In this document: piece by piece, positions 8,993-16,455 of the stretch | Position numbering within the stretch: the first letter of the stretch is position 1 | Layout of the letters: each line of letters starts with the position of its first letter | Assembly: GCA_030388825.1 (NCBI GenBank) | Contig: CP128836.1 | Location: 558,001-622,000 of the forward strand | From: Rossellomorea sp. AcN35-11 | GTDB taxonomy: Bacteria > Bacillota > Bacilli > Bacillales > Bacillaceae_B | Reading direction: 5' to 3' | Length of the DNA stretch: 64,000 nt | Program-made: the position numbers and the translations under genes | The notes under the pieces: model-generated | What the model saw: the letters and a program-made list of their open reading frames with translations, nothing else | Database searches by the model: none | What the model was told of the DNA's origin: nothing

Positions 8993-9124
8993 CAACACAC
9001 ATAGCGCAGATAACACACAATAGACTACAAGAAAAATAGTTTTTTCAGATATCTATAAGAAGTATGATTAGAATTATTTTATCAGTCTATAATGGTTGCT
9101 ATATTAAAAGAAGGAGTGATATAC

Positions 9125-9472
9125 ATGGATATTGCATGGTTTGACCGATTTGCCGAAGGATTTGAATCTAAACTACTTGGAACGTGTGACATTTTTGCTG
9201 AATTAATCGAGAGAGGGATGATGGAAATTGAATATGACCGTTTACACAAACATCCAAGAATCTTATTGATAATTAATGAAGATGAAAGCGAAGAAGGAAT
9301 CAATGAAATTCCTATTTGTTGCGATCTTCACAATGTAGAAATTTACACTTCAATAAGAGGAGATAACCCAAAGGAAGTCCGATTAATATTTGAAACTCCA
9401 GAAGACTTAATAGACCATTTACACTCCTTCGTACATCAGTTAATAGATGATGAAGAAGATATGGCCATGTAA
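9125..9472 (+). CDS. Small acidic protein of unknown function
   Basis: 115 residues from the ATG preceded by AAGGAGTGATATAC; an upstream in-frame ATG has no ribosome site. Acidic, ending in a Glu/Asp-rich tail. One of the few plus-strand genes here, with a TATAAT box about 30 bp upstream of the start and its own terminator. Family not recognised. Confidence 0.65.
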   Translation: MDIAWFDRFAEGFESKLLGTCDIFAELIERGMMEIEYDRLHKHPRILLIINEDESEEGINEIPICCDLHNVEIYTSIRGDNPKEVRLIFETPEDLIDHLHSFVHQLIDDEEDMAM

Positions 9473-9475
9473 GAC

Positions 9476-9516
9476 TAATCCCTGCTCTCTTAGTTATAGA
9501 AGAAGCGGGGATTTTT
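9476..9516 (+). terminator. Intrinsic terminator of the plus-strand gene
   Basis: Stem AATCCC-GCT/AGC-GGGATT with six T residues on the plus strand. Confidence 0.7.
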
Positions 9517-9524
9517 TATGACGA

Positions 9525-9797
9525 ATGACCCGCTCCTTATTCCAAAAAAGATCCCTTATGTTCTATTAGTCACCCTCCCTCGCATCCCTGTATCTGTAGA
9601 AGGACACACGAGGCACCCGCTCCTCAATCGAAAAAATTCTCTTATATTCCCTTCTAATCCCTTATTCCATTCCTTTAGGTTCCCTTATCTTTCCTTGATA
9701 GGCAGACCTGGATATCACAGAATCTATTCGAATGGACTGGAAAAGGCATAAAAAAACCGCTCCTGTCTATCTTTATCAACCAGGAGCGGGTTTTTTA
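9525..9797. repeat. GGAGCGG-arm and TTCCCTTA repeat element, copies b1 and b2
   Basis: Two orphan arms (GACCCGCTCCT near 9527, CACCCGCTCCT near 9616), each followed by an A-run and CCCTTA units, then a full hairpin at about 9750-9797 (ACCGCTCCTG with CAGGAGCGGG, T-tracts on both strands) that terminates the gene at 9.8-10.1 kb. No gene is supported in this stretch. Confidence 0.7.
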
Positions 9798-9801
9798 ATT
9801 T

Positions 9802-10095
9802 TTATGCAATCCCTAATTTTTGAAAATGCTCTTTATATATGGCCTGCTGTAACTCTTGGCCTGTTTCTGAGTGCAGTTCTTTAAAGCTTGTTAGATTCAT
9901 TATCATACTAAGGCCCATTATGTCTGTTATTACTTTTTTATGCTCTAACTTTTCGCGTGATCCATCTTCATTAACCTTATACACTACTTCATTTTCTTCA
10001 ACGAACTCTTGACCTTTATATACCAACCTATGGAAAGAAACACCGTCTCCTTTAGTTGATATTACAGACGATAAACTAACGTCTTTTTTGTCCAT
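9802..10095 (-). CDS. Unknown small protein
   Basis: 97 residues from the ATG that follows AGGAGTGAAGGAC (a GTG three codons earlier overlaps the ribosome site). A beta-rich N-terminal half (VSFHRLVYKGQEFVEE) and helical C-terminal half. Single gene between a shared-class promoter and the strong hairpin at 9750-9797. Confidence 0.6.
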   Translation of the reverse strand: MDKKDVSLSSVISTKGDGVSFHRLVYKGQEFVEENEVVYKVNEDGSREKLEHKKVITDIMGLSMIMNLTSFKELHSETGQELQQAIYKEHFQKLGIA

Positions 10096-10128
10096 GTCCT
10101 TCACTCCTATGTATTATGATATACACAC

Positions 10129-10167
10129 ATAATAACTGATGCATACCCTCCCGGCTATTACGAGTGA
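10129..10167 (-). promoter_or_regulatory. Shared-class promoter
   Basis: Leftward TCACT-N5-TAGCC-N18-TATTAT, 33 bp from the start codon. Lies directly downstream of an orphan repeat arm. Confidence 0.7.
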
Positions 10168-10185
10168 AAAGACCCCTATTAGTTT

Positions 10186-10357
10186 AACGACCCGCTCCTG
10201 GTTCTAAAAAATTCCCTTATTCTTCCTTTAGGTGTTTCTCTTTAATATTCCCTTAGCAGCTCCCTTAGGTCCTCTCAGAATTAACCATAGAACTATTAGG
10301 AAAACACAAAAAAAGACCGCTTCCTATTGCTTTTTGAGCAAGGAGCGGGTCTTCCTA
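10186..10357. repeat. GGAGCGG-arm repeat element, copy c, with terminator
   Basis: The orphan arm GACCCGCTCCT at 10189, TTCCCTTA-like units, then the terminator hairpin 10316-10357 (ACCCGCTCCTTGC with GCAATAGGAAGCGGT, seven T residues on the minus strand). The right arm could pair with either its terminator partner or the orphan arm. Confidence 0.7.
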
Positions 10358-10362
10358 TGTAT

Positions 10363-10593
10363 CTAAATTTTATCTTCTCTTGGTTCCTTCCGAATAAGGA
10401 TGAAGATCTTTATTACTCTTGCAACAAAAAATGATAAAAGTAATAGCATGAGAGCAAATGTCGAATAAGTAAGCCATTGGATATTCCGAGTAATTCCATA
10501 ACTGAACCCATAGACAAACACTAAATTGATCATAAACACGATAAGTCCATATCTAACTTCTTTGAGTATGGATGTTTCTTGCAACGATTTCAT
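10363..10593 (-). CDS. Small membrane protein, two membrane segments
   Basis: 76 residues from the ATG preceded by AGGAAGGTGAATAGA. Two hydrophobic helices (LIVFMINLVFVYGFSYGI and WLTYSTFALMLLLLSFFVARV) separated by a short loop, with a basic tail. It should be an inner-membrane hairpin protein; function unknown. Confidence 0.65.
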   Translation of the reverse strand: MKSLQETSILKEVRYGLIVFMINLVFVYGFSYGITRNIQWLTYSTFALMLLLLSFFVARVIKIFILIRKEPREDKI

Positions 10594-10654
10594 TCTATTC
10601 ACCTTCCTATATCATCATTTTACCAGGAACATCATAGATTTGACGAGAAATGAA

Positions 10655-10770
10655 AAACACCCGCTCCTCTTTCTAAGATTATCCCTTATCTTCCCCTTCT
10701 GGAATACCAGAAAGTTCTTGAAAGAAGAAGAACAGGACTCTATATAGCTTTCGAGCGAGGAGCGGGTGTT
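10655..10770. repeat. GGAGCGG-arm repeat element, copy d
   Basis: Long inverted repeat: ACACCCGCTCCTC at the left pairs with GAGGAGCGGGTGT at the right across about 90 bp that include one CCCTTA unit and a smaller CTGGAATACCAG hairpin. It follows the gene to its right and ends in TTTTT on the minus strand, so it may act as a terminator. Confidence 0.65.
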
Positions 10771-10779
10771 TACAGTATT

Positions 10780-11331
10780 CTATTTGAACGTTTCATAATA
10801 AGCTGCAGTAGTGACTTCTAGGAAAGGTCTTAGCTTATTTTCTAATATCTCTAATTCCGTTACAATGGTCACTTTATTGTCTTCTAACAGAAGATCGAAT
10901 TCAAAAATAGACATTCCATCTATATCTGCACCACAATAAGCAACATAACCAGAGATTACTGCTTCTAATCGACCTGAATCATCAACTGGATCTGTGCAGA
11001 ATCCCATTGACACTCTTATTGAACCTTCTCGATGGTCTTCGTTTTCAATTTCTATAGGTTCATCTTTGTTTCTATCAATCTTACCTGTTAAGAAATCTTG
11101 AACATGCGGTTGTAATTTCGCAATAGCTCGACCAACCGCATTTCTAATTACCGGAACAGATACAACATCATGGGCTATACCGCCAGTTTCTTTGATTTCT
11201 AGTTGCAATCGATCGTTTATCATTATTTCACTTTCTTTTAACTCGAATATGATGTTCTCTGCTTTAATATCGACTGTTGCAAAGATATTAAAAGGACTAT
11301 AGCCCATCATTACATCTTTTACATTGTCCAT
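10780..11331 (-). CDS. Unknown protein
   Basis: 183 residues; AGGGGG precedes the ATG. Mixed alpha/beta, acidic, no membrane segment, no motif I recognise; a central stretch (SIRVSMGFCTDPVDD) may be a loop. Single gene between a shared-class promoter and a repeat-type hairpin. Confidence 0.6.
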   Translation of the reverse strand: MDNVKDVMMGYSPFNIFATVDIKAENIIFELKESEIMINDRLQLEIKETGGIAHDVVSVPVIRNAVGRAIAKLQPHVQDFLTGKIDRNKDEPIEIENEDHREGSIRVSMGFCTDPVDDSGRLEAVISGYVAYCGADIDGMSIFEFDLLLEDNKVTIVTELEILENKLRPFLEVTTAAYYETFK

Positions 11332-11361
11332 CTCGATTCCCCCTATGTAGTAATCTTCATT

Positions 11362-11400
11362 AATTTATCTTGTTATCACCTATCAGGCAACAACAAGCGA
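11362..11400 (-). promoter_or_regulatory. Shared-class promoter
   Basis: Leftward TCGCT-N5-TTGCC-N18-TAAATT. The upstream side carries another orphan arm (GACCCGCTCCT at 11413). Confidence 0.75.
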
Positions 11401-11411
11401 ACCCTCATGGA

Positions 11412-11456
11412 ATGACCCGCTCCTTATTCTAAAAAACATCCCTCATTATCCCTTAC
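11412..11456. repeat. GGAGCGG-arm repeat element, copy e (arm only)
   Basis: GACCCGCTCCTTATTCT followed by an A-run and two CCCTTA-like units; no matching right arm nearby. Confidence 0.55.
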
Positions 11457-11580
11457 ATTCGAGAAAGCGACGGCACTTTACTGTATTGCCGCTGTTTTCT
11501 TGAAAACGGAACAATTCTGAAAATATCTTTATTTTTCTGTAGTTACCGGTGACAGCTGTTATCTCTTTATGTTGAGAGCA

Positions 11581-11721
11581 TTAATTATTCCAATCCTCCC
11601 AAAGTCCGAACCACGATTTCTTAAATCCTTCCCAATCCTCATTCTCACACATGAATACAAAGAAAGAGACCGGCAAAAACATGATAATTCGTTTGGGGAT
11701 AGATCTAACAAAAGCGTACAT
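11581..11721 (-). CDS. Short hydrophobic protein (46 residues)
   Basis: GAGAGGTGATGGAA precedes the ATG. The product begins MYAFVRSIPKR, continues with a hydrophobic run (IIMFLPVSFFVFM) and ends in a Trp-rich acidic tail (DWEGFKKSWFGLW). It is 33 bp downstream of the 90-residue gene and in the same direction. Possible single-pass membrane peptide; function unknown. Confidence 0.5.
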   Translation of the reverse strand: MYAFVRSIPKRIIMFLPVSFFVFMCENEDWEGFKKSWFGLWEDWNN

Positions 11722-11754
11722 TTCCATCACCTCTCTAACGATGTGAGAATGAGT

Positions 11755-12027
11755 TTATCCTTTAATGATAAGAGCATCAGTATCGTTAATTTCTTCTAAA
11801 CTCGAAACACGTTTTACTCCCGTGATTTTCTCAAAAGTCTCGTATTCATTCTCTGGATCAATGATGATGATGTTTTCATCTTGTTCTAACATTTTCAAGA
11901 GTACGGTCTTCTTTTTGAAATGATTCAGTTTAAGCGGATTGATATGAGTACCGTCTACTGGTTTCAGTACAATCTTCTCTCCACCAAGTTCATTTACTAT
12001 CTCTTCAAAGGTCTTATGTATATGCAT
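11755..12027 (-). CDS. Unknown 90-residue protein
   Basis: AAGGAGTGGTACC precedes the ATG. The words VLLKMLEQDENIIIIDPENEYE resemble the P-loop-ATPase-like phrase DPSGEYKDIF in the AbrB-ATPase protein at 16.5-17.1 kb; this could be a fragment of a similar nucleotide-handling domain, but no Walker A motif is present. First gene of a two-gene unit with an unusually long leader (about 170 nt) containing repeat copy f. Confidence 0.6.
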   Translation of the reverse strand: MHIHKTFEEIVNELGGEKIVLKPVDGTHINPLKLNHFKKKTVLLKMLEQDENIIIIDPENEYETFEKITGVKRVSSLEEINDTDALIIKG

Positions 12028-12055
12028 GGTACCACTCCTTATTGATTAGTTAGCA

Positions 12056-12190
12056 AATACCCGCTCCTGATTCAAAAAAAAATCCTCTTACCGGTTCTCT
12101 ATGTAGGTTCCCTTTTCTTTCCCTAAGATTCTTCTATTATGGCTGGCATTAGGATTGAATAGCTACTTTTTAGTCAGGAGCGGGTTTCTG
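12056..12190. repeat. GGAGCGG-arm repeat element, copy f, inside a 5' leader
   Basis: TACCCGCTCCTGA at the left pairs with TCAGGAGCGGGT at the right over a 110-bp loop. On the minus strand the leader from the promoter at 12.2 kb would fold this stem, with nine T residues before the second arm, so it could attenuate transcription into the 90-residue gene. Confidence 0.6.
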
Positions 12191-12203
12191 TTATGTTATT
12201 TGT

Positions 12204-12242
12204 ATCTTACCAAAGGGAAACCCTCTTGGCATTGATAGGCGA
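12204..12242 (-). promoter_or_regulatory. Shared-class promoter
   Basis: Leftward TCGCC-N5-ATGCC-N18-TAAGAT. It is 177 bp from the start codon, farther than any other member. Confidence 0.65.
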
Positions 12243-12246
12243 AATA

Positions 12247-12366
12247 CCCCACTCCTTTCTCTAAAAAATTCCCTTAGGTTCTGTTTTGGCAGCCAACCCT
12301 ATCATGGTATATAGAAGACATATGATTTCTTGTTCCCTTGTTTCTCCCTTACATTCCCTTCTTTTC
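12247..12366. repeat. GGAGTGG-arm and CCCTTA repeat element, copy g
   Basis: TACCCCACTCCTTTCTCT, an A-run, then four CCCTT(A/G) units; a diverged copy without a right arm. Confidence 0.5.
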
Positions 12367-12407
12367 TATTACCATTGGGAATATGTTCATTTGTATTTAT
12401 AGTGGAT

Positions 12408-12515
12408 AGACACAACGGAAGTTGTGTGAAGTGTCAATTAGGATAATAAATGTCGGATGGAGAGGAGGATGCACCCCCTATAACACGGGGTACCGTAGGA
12501 ATTTTATGAAGTTGT
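12408..12515. repeat. Structured repeat with GNRA-capped hairpin, copy A
   Basis: A perfect 7-bp hairpin ACACAAC-GGAA-GTTGTGT is followed 88 bp from its start by the block GGAATTTTATGAAGTT. Copy B at 13.7 kb has the same hairpin with loop GAAA and the same block at 86 bp. A GATGCACCCC word lies between them in both. Function and strand unknown. Confidence 0.6.
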
Positions 12516-12861
12516 TTTTTGAAATATAAAAATCTGTCCCCTCTACTCTTAGGAACGGATTAGTGAGCGGTATTATGGTGAATTTTTGCTACGATCGATC
12601 AAATAGCATTTAATGAGTCCATCCTGGTGCCGCTTCCCTTTTACTTTATTTTTAACACTTGTCGCCCCTTCGTGTACCTGTTTGAGCATGAGATACATTT
12701 CAGTTAGAGAAGAGAGAGGCACTTTAAAATAGAAATAATCTTAACAATTCCAACTCACACTATTATTTCGTTCGTACTATGGATGGGCAAATGAAAATTT
12801 ACTCCCGGGCGGACACCATTATTATGAATTAAAATCCGAACATTTATTAAAACAAACAGAA
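12516..12861. other. Long intergenic stretch without a supported gene
   Basis: A 44-codon open frame on the plus strand near 12760-12890 has protein-like composition but no start codon or ribosome site, so it may be a gene remnant. Nothing else is supported. Confidence 0.4.
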
Positions 12862-12905
12862 AAACCACTCCCTTCTGCTTTATGCAACTAGGAGTGGTTC
12901 CTTTT
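12862..12905 (-). terminator. Intrinsic terminator of the cysteine-rich short paralogue
   Basis: Stem AACCACTCC/GGAGTGGTT, in both directions, with T-tracts. Confidence 0.7.
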
Positions 12906-12907
12906 TA

Positions 12908-13177
12908 TTATTGTATGTATTTACTTGTGTTTTGTCTTATCACTGCAGCAGGCTTACCAGCGCTAGATAATTCAGCTCCCTCACAGTATTCCTTGGAGAT
13001 CTCGTCTCTTTCTATCTCTCTATCTAATACGCACCCTAAACAGCAATACGCTTCCTCTTTACTAATATCCATTTCTGATTGTACACCCTTGTAATAAACC
13101 GTATATGGGGATTGCAACAACACTACCTCATCTTCGCTACGATTACAGTCAATACATACAAGCTTTTCTATTGTCAT
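12908..13177 (-). CDS. Cysteine-rich (zinc-ribbon-like) protein, short paralogue
   Basis: 89 residues; GAAAGGATGG precedes the ATG. CIDC near the N-terminus and CCLGC about 35 residues later form a probable zinc-binding pair, followed by SSAGKPAAVIRQ. It aligns with the N-terminal 65 residues of the protein at 3.4-3.9 kb and lacks that protein's C-terminal domain. Single gene from a strong shared-class promoter. Confidence 0.7.
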   Translation of the reverse strand: MTIEKLVCIDCNRSEDEVVLLQSPYTVYYKGVQSEMDISKEEAYCCLGCVLDREIERDEISKEYCEGAELSSAGKPAAVIRQNTSKYIQ

Positions 13178-13200
13178 GGTTACCCCATCCTTTCACCTAA

Positions 13201-13239
13201 ACACTACACGACGTTACCAAAGTTGGCGAACCCAAGCGA
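13201..13239 (-). promoter_or_regulatory. Shared-class promoter
   Basis: Leftward TCGCT-N5-TCGCC-N18-TAGTGT, preceded by TTTT from an orphan repeat arm (GACCCGCTCCTGG at 13244). Confidence 0.75.
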
Positions 13240-13282
13240 AAAGTGACCCGCTCCTGGTTCTAAAAAAAATCATCCCTATCTC

Positions 13283-13504
13283 CTATGGGTGGGTGTATCC
13301 ACGGTACATAAAATTTATGGTATCTATTTCAACCGGTTCATCTGTTCTAAGCTGACCTTCAATATTTCTAAGAATGGATACGGTTTCGAAGTTTCGTCTT
13401 ATAATCAAATCGTCATCATCCATCCCCCTAATTAAGGGTATCTCTATGTTCGTAATTCTTTTATTTAGAACATCGATGATAAAGTCCTTTACAAGAGGGT
13501 TCGT
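13283..13504 (-). CDS. Hidden 73-codon gene with an apparent ACG start
   Basis: An open frame of 73 codons reads (ACG)NPLVKDFIIDVLNKR and ends MYRGYTHP. It has no ATG, GTG or TTG at its beginning, but AAAGGAG lies nine bases before an ACG codon and a shared-class promoter sits 45 bp upstream. Either ACG is used as a rare start, or a T-to-C change silenced a normal ATG and this is a fresh pseudogene. An internal ATG (MDDDDL, preceded by AGGGGG) could give a 46-residue product. Unknown family. Confidence 0.5.
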   Translation of the reverse strand, partial: TNPLVKDFIIDVLNKRITNIEIPLIRGMDDDDLIIRRNFETVSILRNIEGQLRTDEPVEIDTINFMYRGYTHP

Positions 13505-13525
13505 TTAAAAACTCTCCTTTGATGA

Positions 13526-13563
13526 ATTATGGTTATTATCTCTCTAAAAGCAATTAAAGGCGA
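13526..13563 (-). promoter_or_regulatory. Shared-class promoter upstream of the ACG-start gene
   Basis: Leftward TCGCC-N5-TTGCT-N17-CATAAT. The half-sites match those of the glucosaminidase promoter at 39.07 kb. Confidence 0.5.
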
Positions 13564-13674
13564 TTAAGAATGATATAGTATTATTTGAATTACTATCGAT
13601 AAAAACCTGCGTTTCGTTTTTTCCCTTCCTTCCTAGAATTACTGATATAGAATCTATATGGCTTTTAGTCATGT

Positions 13675-13777
13675 GACACAACGAAAGTTGTGTGTATTCT
13701 TCATGAAAGGCATAAGTTATACTCGGAAAGAATGATGCACCCCTAAACCTCAGATACCGATGGAATTTTATGAAGTT
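13675..13777. repeat. Structured repeat with GNRA-capped hairpin, copy B
   Basis: ACACAAC-GAAA-GTTGTGT hairpin, GATGCACCCC word and GGAATTTTATGAAGTT block in the same order and spacing as copy A. The loop change GGAA to GAAA keeps a GNRA tetraloop, which argues that the folded RNA or single strand matters. A partial copy of the block is at 29076-29090. Confidence 0.6.
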
Positions 13778-13792
13778 ATTTTGAGGTATAAA

Positions 13793-13834
13793 AAACCGCC
13801 CCTTTGTTTAGCGAACAGGAGCGGGTGTCTTCAT
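13793..13834 (-). terminator. Intrinsic terminator of the 254-residue gene
   Basis: Stem ACCCGCTCCTGT/ACA-GGGGCGGT with six T residues on the minus strand; another GGAGCGG-type hairpin. Confidence 0.7.
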
Positions 13835-14598
13835 TATGATGATTTCTGAAAGGATCGAGCGATTTTCCGGATATCTTGGGAGCCCCCATTTATATACCAG
13901 GTACCTTTGTTTTCTGAGTGAGGCGTTTCGTTATATGAAGCTACGCAGTTTTCATTGATTAGATACTGATACTTAGGCGTGTCCATGGTTTCGAGAGTTG
14001 CTTTTTTCAGGACCAAAGGCAAATCATGTTGCGCACTCTCTTTTAAAATTCTTTCATGCAAACCTTCATACGAATCATGACTAAATATAGATCCATTGAA
14101 GTCATTGTATATATCTACAGGCTCAATCGCATTGAAGAACTCTTGAACTTTATCGTACATTTTAGGTTTAGGGGCTTCTAATTTTAGTTCTGTAATTTCT
14201 GTAGAACCTGTACCCTCTTCAATAATCTTTGGTAATAAGTCACGAACTTCTTCAAGAAAGATAATAGACGAATTTAATATTAACCCTTTGTCCTCTTTCG
14301 ATAAAGTATCGGATTCCAACAAATCCTCTTCAGTATCATAGTCAAACAATCTCCAAGTCCCGCGCTGGCACTGTCGATCACCTGTGACCCACAACATATC
14401 CATTCCTTTTCGAAAGGCTTCAAAATCACTTACATACACATCATTTAAAAAGTGGATTTTAGCTACGCAGCTACCTAACCAATCATCATGCATACGCACA
14501 TCATGAATCTGAAATAACTCTAATAAGCGTGCTATTCCCTTATTGTTCTCTTCAACATCATAAAAAGATGCGATAACAAAACTCTCTTGATATCCCAT
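13834..14598 (-). CDS. Unknown cytoplasmic protein
   Basis: 254 residues; GATAGGGGTGATTGT precedes the ATG. Mixed composition with no membrane segment. The first 110 residues (SFVIASFYDVEENNKG, then WVTGDRQCQRGTWRLFDYD) look like an alpha/beta domain, the rest is helical. No family recognised. Single gene; a sigma-A-like TACAAT box lies upstream rather than the shared motif. Confidence 0.6.
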   Translation of the reverse strand: MGYQESFVIASFYDVEENNKGIARLLELFQIHDVRMHDDWLGSCVAKIHFLNDVYVSDFEAFRKGMDMLWVTGDRQCQRGTWRLFDYDTEEDLLESDTLSKEDKGLILNSSIIFLEEVRDLLPKIIEEGTGSTEITELKLEAPKPKMYDKVQEFFNAIEPVDIYNDFNGSIFSHDSYEGLHERILKESAQHDLPLVLKKATLETMDTPKYQYLINENCVASYNETPHSENKGTWYINGGSQDIRKIARSFQKSS

Positions 14599-14683
14599 AC
14601 AATCACCCCTATCTTAAATTACTATCATTCTCACTTTTTTATTGTACACTTATTCAGCTCTTAGTGAATGTTTAAAAACACAG

Positions 14684-14711
14684 AAACCACTCTCATCACG
14701 AGAGCGGTTTT
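14684..14711 (-). terminator. Intrinsic terminator
   Basis: 11-bp stem AAACCGCTCTC/GAGAGTGGTTT with a 5-nt loop, T-rich beyond. Confidence 0.7.
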
Positions 14712-14722
14712 AGATGTATGTA

Positions 14723-15235
14723 TTATAAGTGACTTTCTGCTTCTTCTTTAGTTTCAAAGATTCGTTTCATAGACTGTTCATCCAATGAATAGTATCTTCC
14801 ATCTGTTTTAATACCAAAATTAAACACCCTCGTTTTTCCTCTTGTAGTCCCACCGATTACTACCGGAGAAGCTTCACCTTTATTTAGGAAATATCCGACA
14901 TCCCCTTCTGTCCACATAAAGTCGTATTGTTTCTTGAAGAGCTTCTTATTAAGCACCTCTTCGACTTCTTTTTCATCTTTCACTAATTCAAAGACATTTG
15001 ACACCGCTTTAAAACTCCCTGACTCTGACCTCACATGAATCGGATGTTTAGTAGTAGGTTTTACTGCAGTGATAATAGCGAACTCGTCTTTTTCCTTATA
15101 TTTTACTAATTGGCCAGTACCAGCTTCCGACAGATTCATAGCTTCTCCATCAGCAAGTCGATACCTAAATTTAGGAAACTCCTCTTTCATCTGCTTAATT
15201 AATTCTTTCTTCGCAAGTTCTAAAACTTCATCCAT
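14723..15235 (-). CDS. Unknown protein, second gene of a pair
   Basis: 170 residues, starting 24 bp after the upstream gene ends; its ribosome site is weak, so translational coupling is likely. Residues 40-75 have small-barrel-like strands (GQLVKYKEKDEFAIITAV). The C-terminal half (RVFNFGIKTDGRYYSLDEQSMKR as strands and helix) is also unrecognised. Confidence 0.55.
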   Translation of the reverse strand: MDEVLELAKKELIKQMKEEFPKFRYRLADGEAMNLSEAGTGQLVKYKEKDEFAIITAVKPTTKHPIHVRSESGSFKAVSNVFELVKDEKEVEEVLNKKLFKKQYDFMWTEGDVGYFLNKGEASPVVIGGTTRGKTRVFNFGIKTDGRYYSLDEQSMKRIFETKEEAESHL

Positions 15236-15259
15236 TTTTATAAAGCTAATCCGTGCCCT

Positions 15260-16204
15260 TTAGCCTATAACTCTCTCCGCAATAAAACCCTCTGAACCTT
15301 TATAAACTTTCACTACATCCCCTTTTTTAACTTCCCTTTGCAGATGCCCACCAAAAACACTAATATTTCCTATACCATCTATATAACCCTGGCACTGGCC
15401 ATTAGGGTATACGCGCAAGATTGTTGTTGAGAATTTCAGACCCTTCTCTCTAGTAAAGTCAGGATCACTATATAAGGCTGCTTCTATAGAAGTTATCAAC
15501 TTTTCTCTAACTTCCTCATTTATCGTTCGCTTTATATTAAAATGAATGTTTCCTACGTGGAGGTTACAAAACTCGAGTTGCTTTTCCTTATACTGATAGT
15601 AGACACCAATAGTACAAAGATCGTTTAAGATAACACTTGAGTTCAAGTATTCTTCCGAATAATAACTCGGACTCACATTAACATGAGCAACTATAAAATT
15701 TCCATTGCTAACTTTATCAATCCACTTCAACGCTTCCTGTGTCTCGGCCATCATATCATGATATTTTTTATCTTCTTCTAAAAGTGACCGGATCCTAGAT
15801 AACGTTTTCTCTTCTTCCACTAATCCAATTTTATTTGCATCTGTTCCATTGGTATATTCATTGACTTCGACCATTTTCCAAGTGTCATTTAGCAACCTCA
15901 AATTAATATCATAGGTCCACTGTCTTTTCTCTTCGGTGTACTCTGCAATATGCATCCGGAACTTCTTTTTCCAGGAAGTTTTATCTTTGTATAGACCATG
16001 AAAGCTGTTCGAATACCATTCTACCCCTATACCACTCAGAACCATTAAGTGCTTTTCAATGGCCAACGATGCACCGGCATCGATCAGATAAAATCCATCT
16101 CCCTCATATACCACATCATATTGTTCGCCCGTTTTAAAAGTTAGTTCAATATCATGGGGCAGCTTAACTGTATGATTATTTTTAAATGTACCAATAAAGG
16201 CCAT
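15260..16204 (-). CDS. Unknown 314-residue protein
   Basis: The start is the ATG preceded by AGGAGGGTTAAA; an earlier ATG contains that ribosome site within its codons. Short AbrB-like or SH3-like strands open the protein (NNHTVKLPHDIELTFKTGEQ) and close it (VKKGDVVKVYKGSEGF), around a helical middle. No family recognised. First gene of a two-gene unit. Confidence 0.6.
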   Translation of the reverse strand: MAFIGTFKNNHTVKLPHDIELTFKTGEQYDVVYEGDGFYLIDAGASLAIEKHLMVLSGIGVEWYSNSFHGLYKDKTSWKKKFRMHIAEYTEEKRQWTYDINLRLLNDTWKMVEVNEYTNGTDANKIGLVEEEKTLSRIRSLLEEDKKYHDMMAETQEALKWIDKVSNGNFIVAHVNVSPSYYSEEYLNSSVILNDLCTIGVYYQYKEKQLEFCNLHVGNIHFNIKRTINEEVREKLITSIEAALYSDPDFTREKGLKFSTTILRVYPNGQCQGYIDGIGNISVFGGHLQREVKKGDVVKVYKGSEGFIAERVIG

Positions 16205-16377
16205 TTTAACCCTCCTTTTCATAAACAGTTTTTAATGTCTTATAGTATTCCAATTCACTCATTCTCCCTTAAACCCTTTTAAAATCGTATTACCTTTTTC
16301 GACAATCCCAAAACTCAAAAGTTTTGCCCCACTTTCATGAATACATCAAGATGCCTAAAGGAACTCAAGGCCACAAA

Positions 16378-16421
16378 AAGAAGATACCCTCTAAATAGGT
16401 ATCTTCTTTTTGGATACTATT
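16378..16421. terminator. Strong bidirectional terminator
   Basis: 14-bp perfect stem AAAAGAAGATACC/GGTATCTTCTTTT with a 9-nt loop and T-tracts on both sides; serves the AbrB-ATPase gene. Confidence 0.85.
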
Positions 16422-16455
16422 ATTATCAGTTTTTCTTTTTCACTTACAAAGAATA

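Noticed and set aside
9518..9751. 77-codon plus-strand frame in the repeat region
   Set aside because: Made of CCCTTA-type repeats and Pro/Leu codons; begins inside a terminator T-run.
11464..11470. Lone AGCGA word at 11.46 kb
   Set aside because: No proximal half-site and no -10 at 18 bp; the bipartite site nearby at 11386-11400 explains the gene.
12716..12890. 44-codon plus-strand frame with protein-like composition
   Set aside because: No start codon or ribosome site; noted only as a possible remnant.
8800..13300. Possible CRISPR array from repeated CCCTTA and CCGCTCC words
   Set aside because: Repeats are short, unevenly spaced, and mixed with terminator arms; there are no regular spacers and no cas genes.
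13740..13777. Resemblance to the end of a c-di-GMP-I riboswitch (TACCGATGG)
   Set aside because: The conserved core of that riboswitch is absent and no gene with a leader follows in the same direction.
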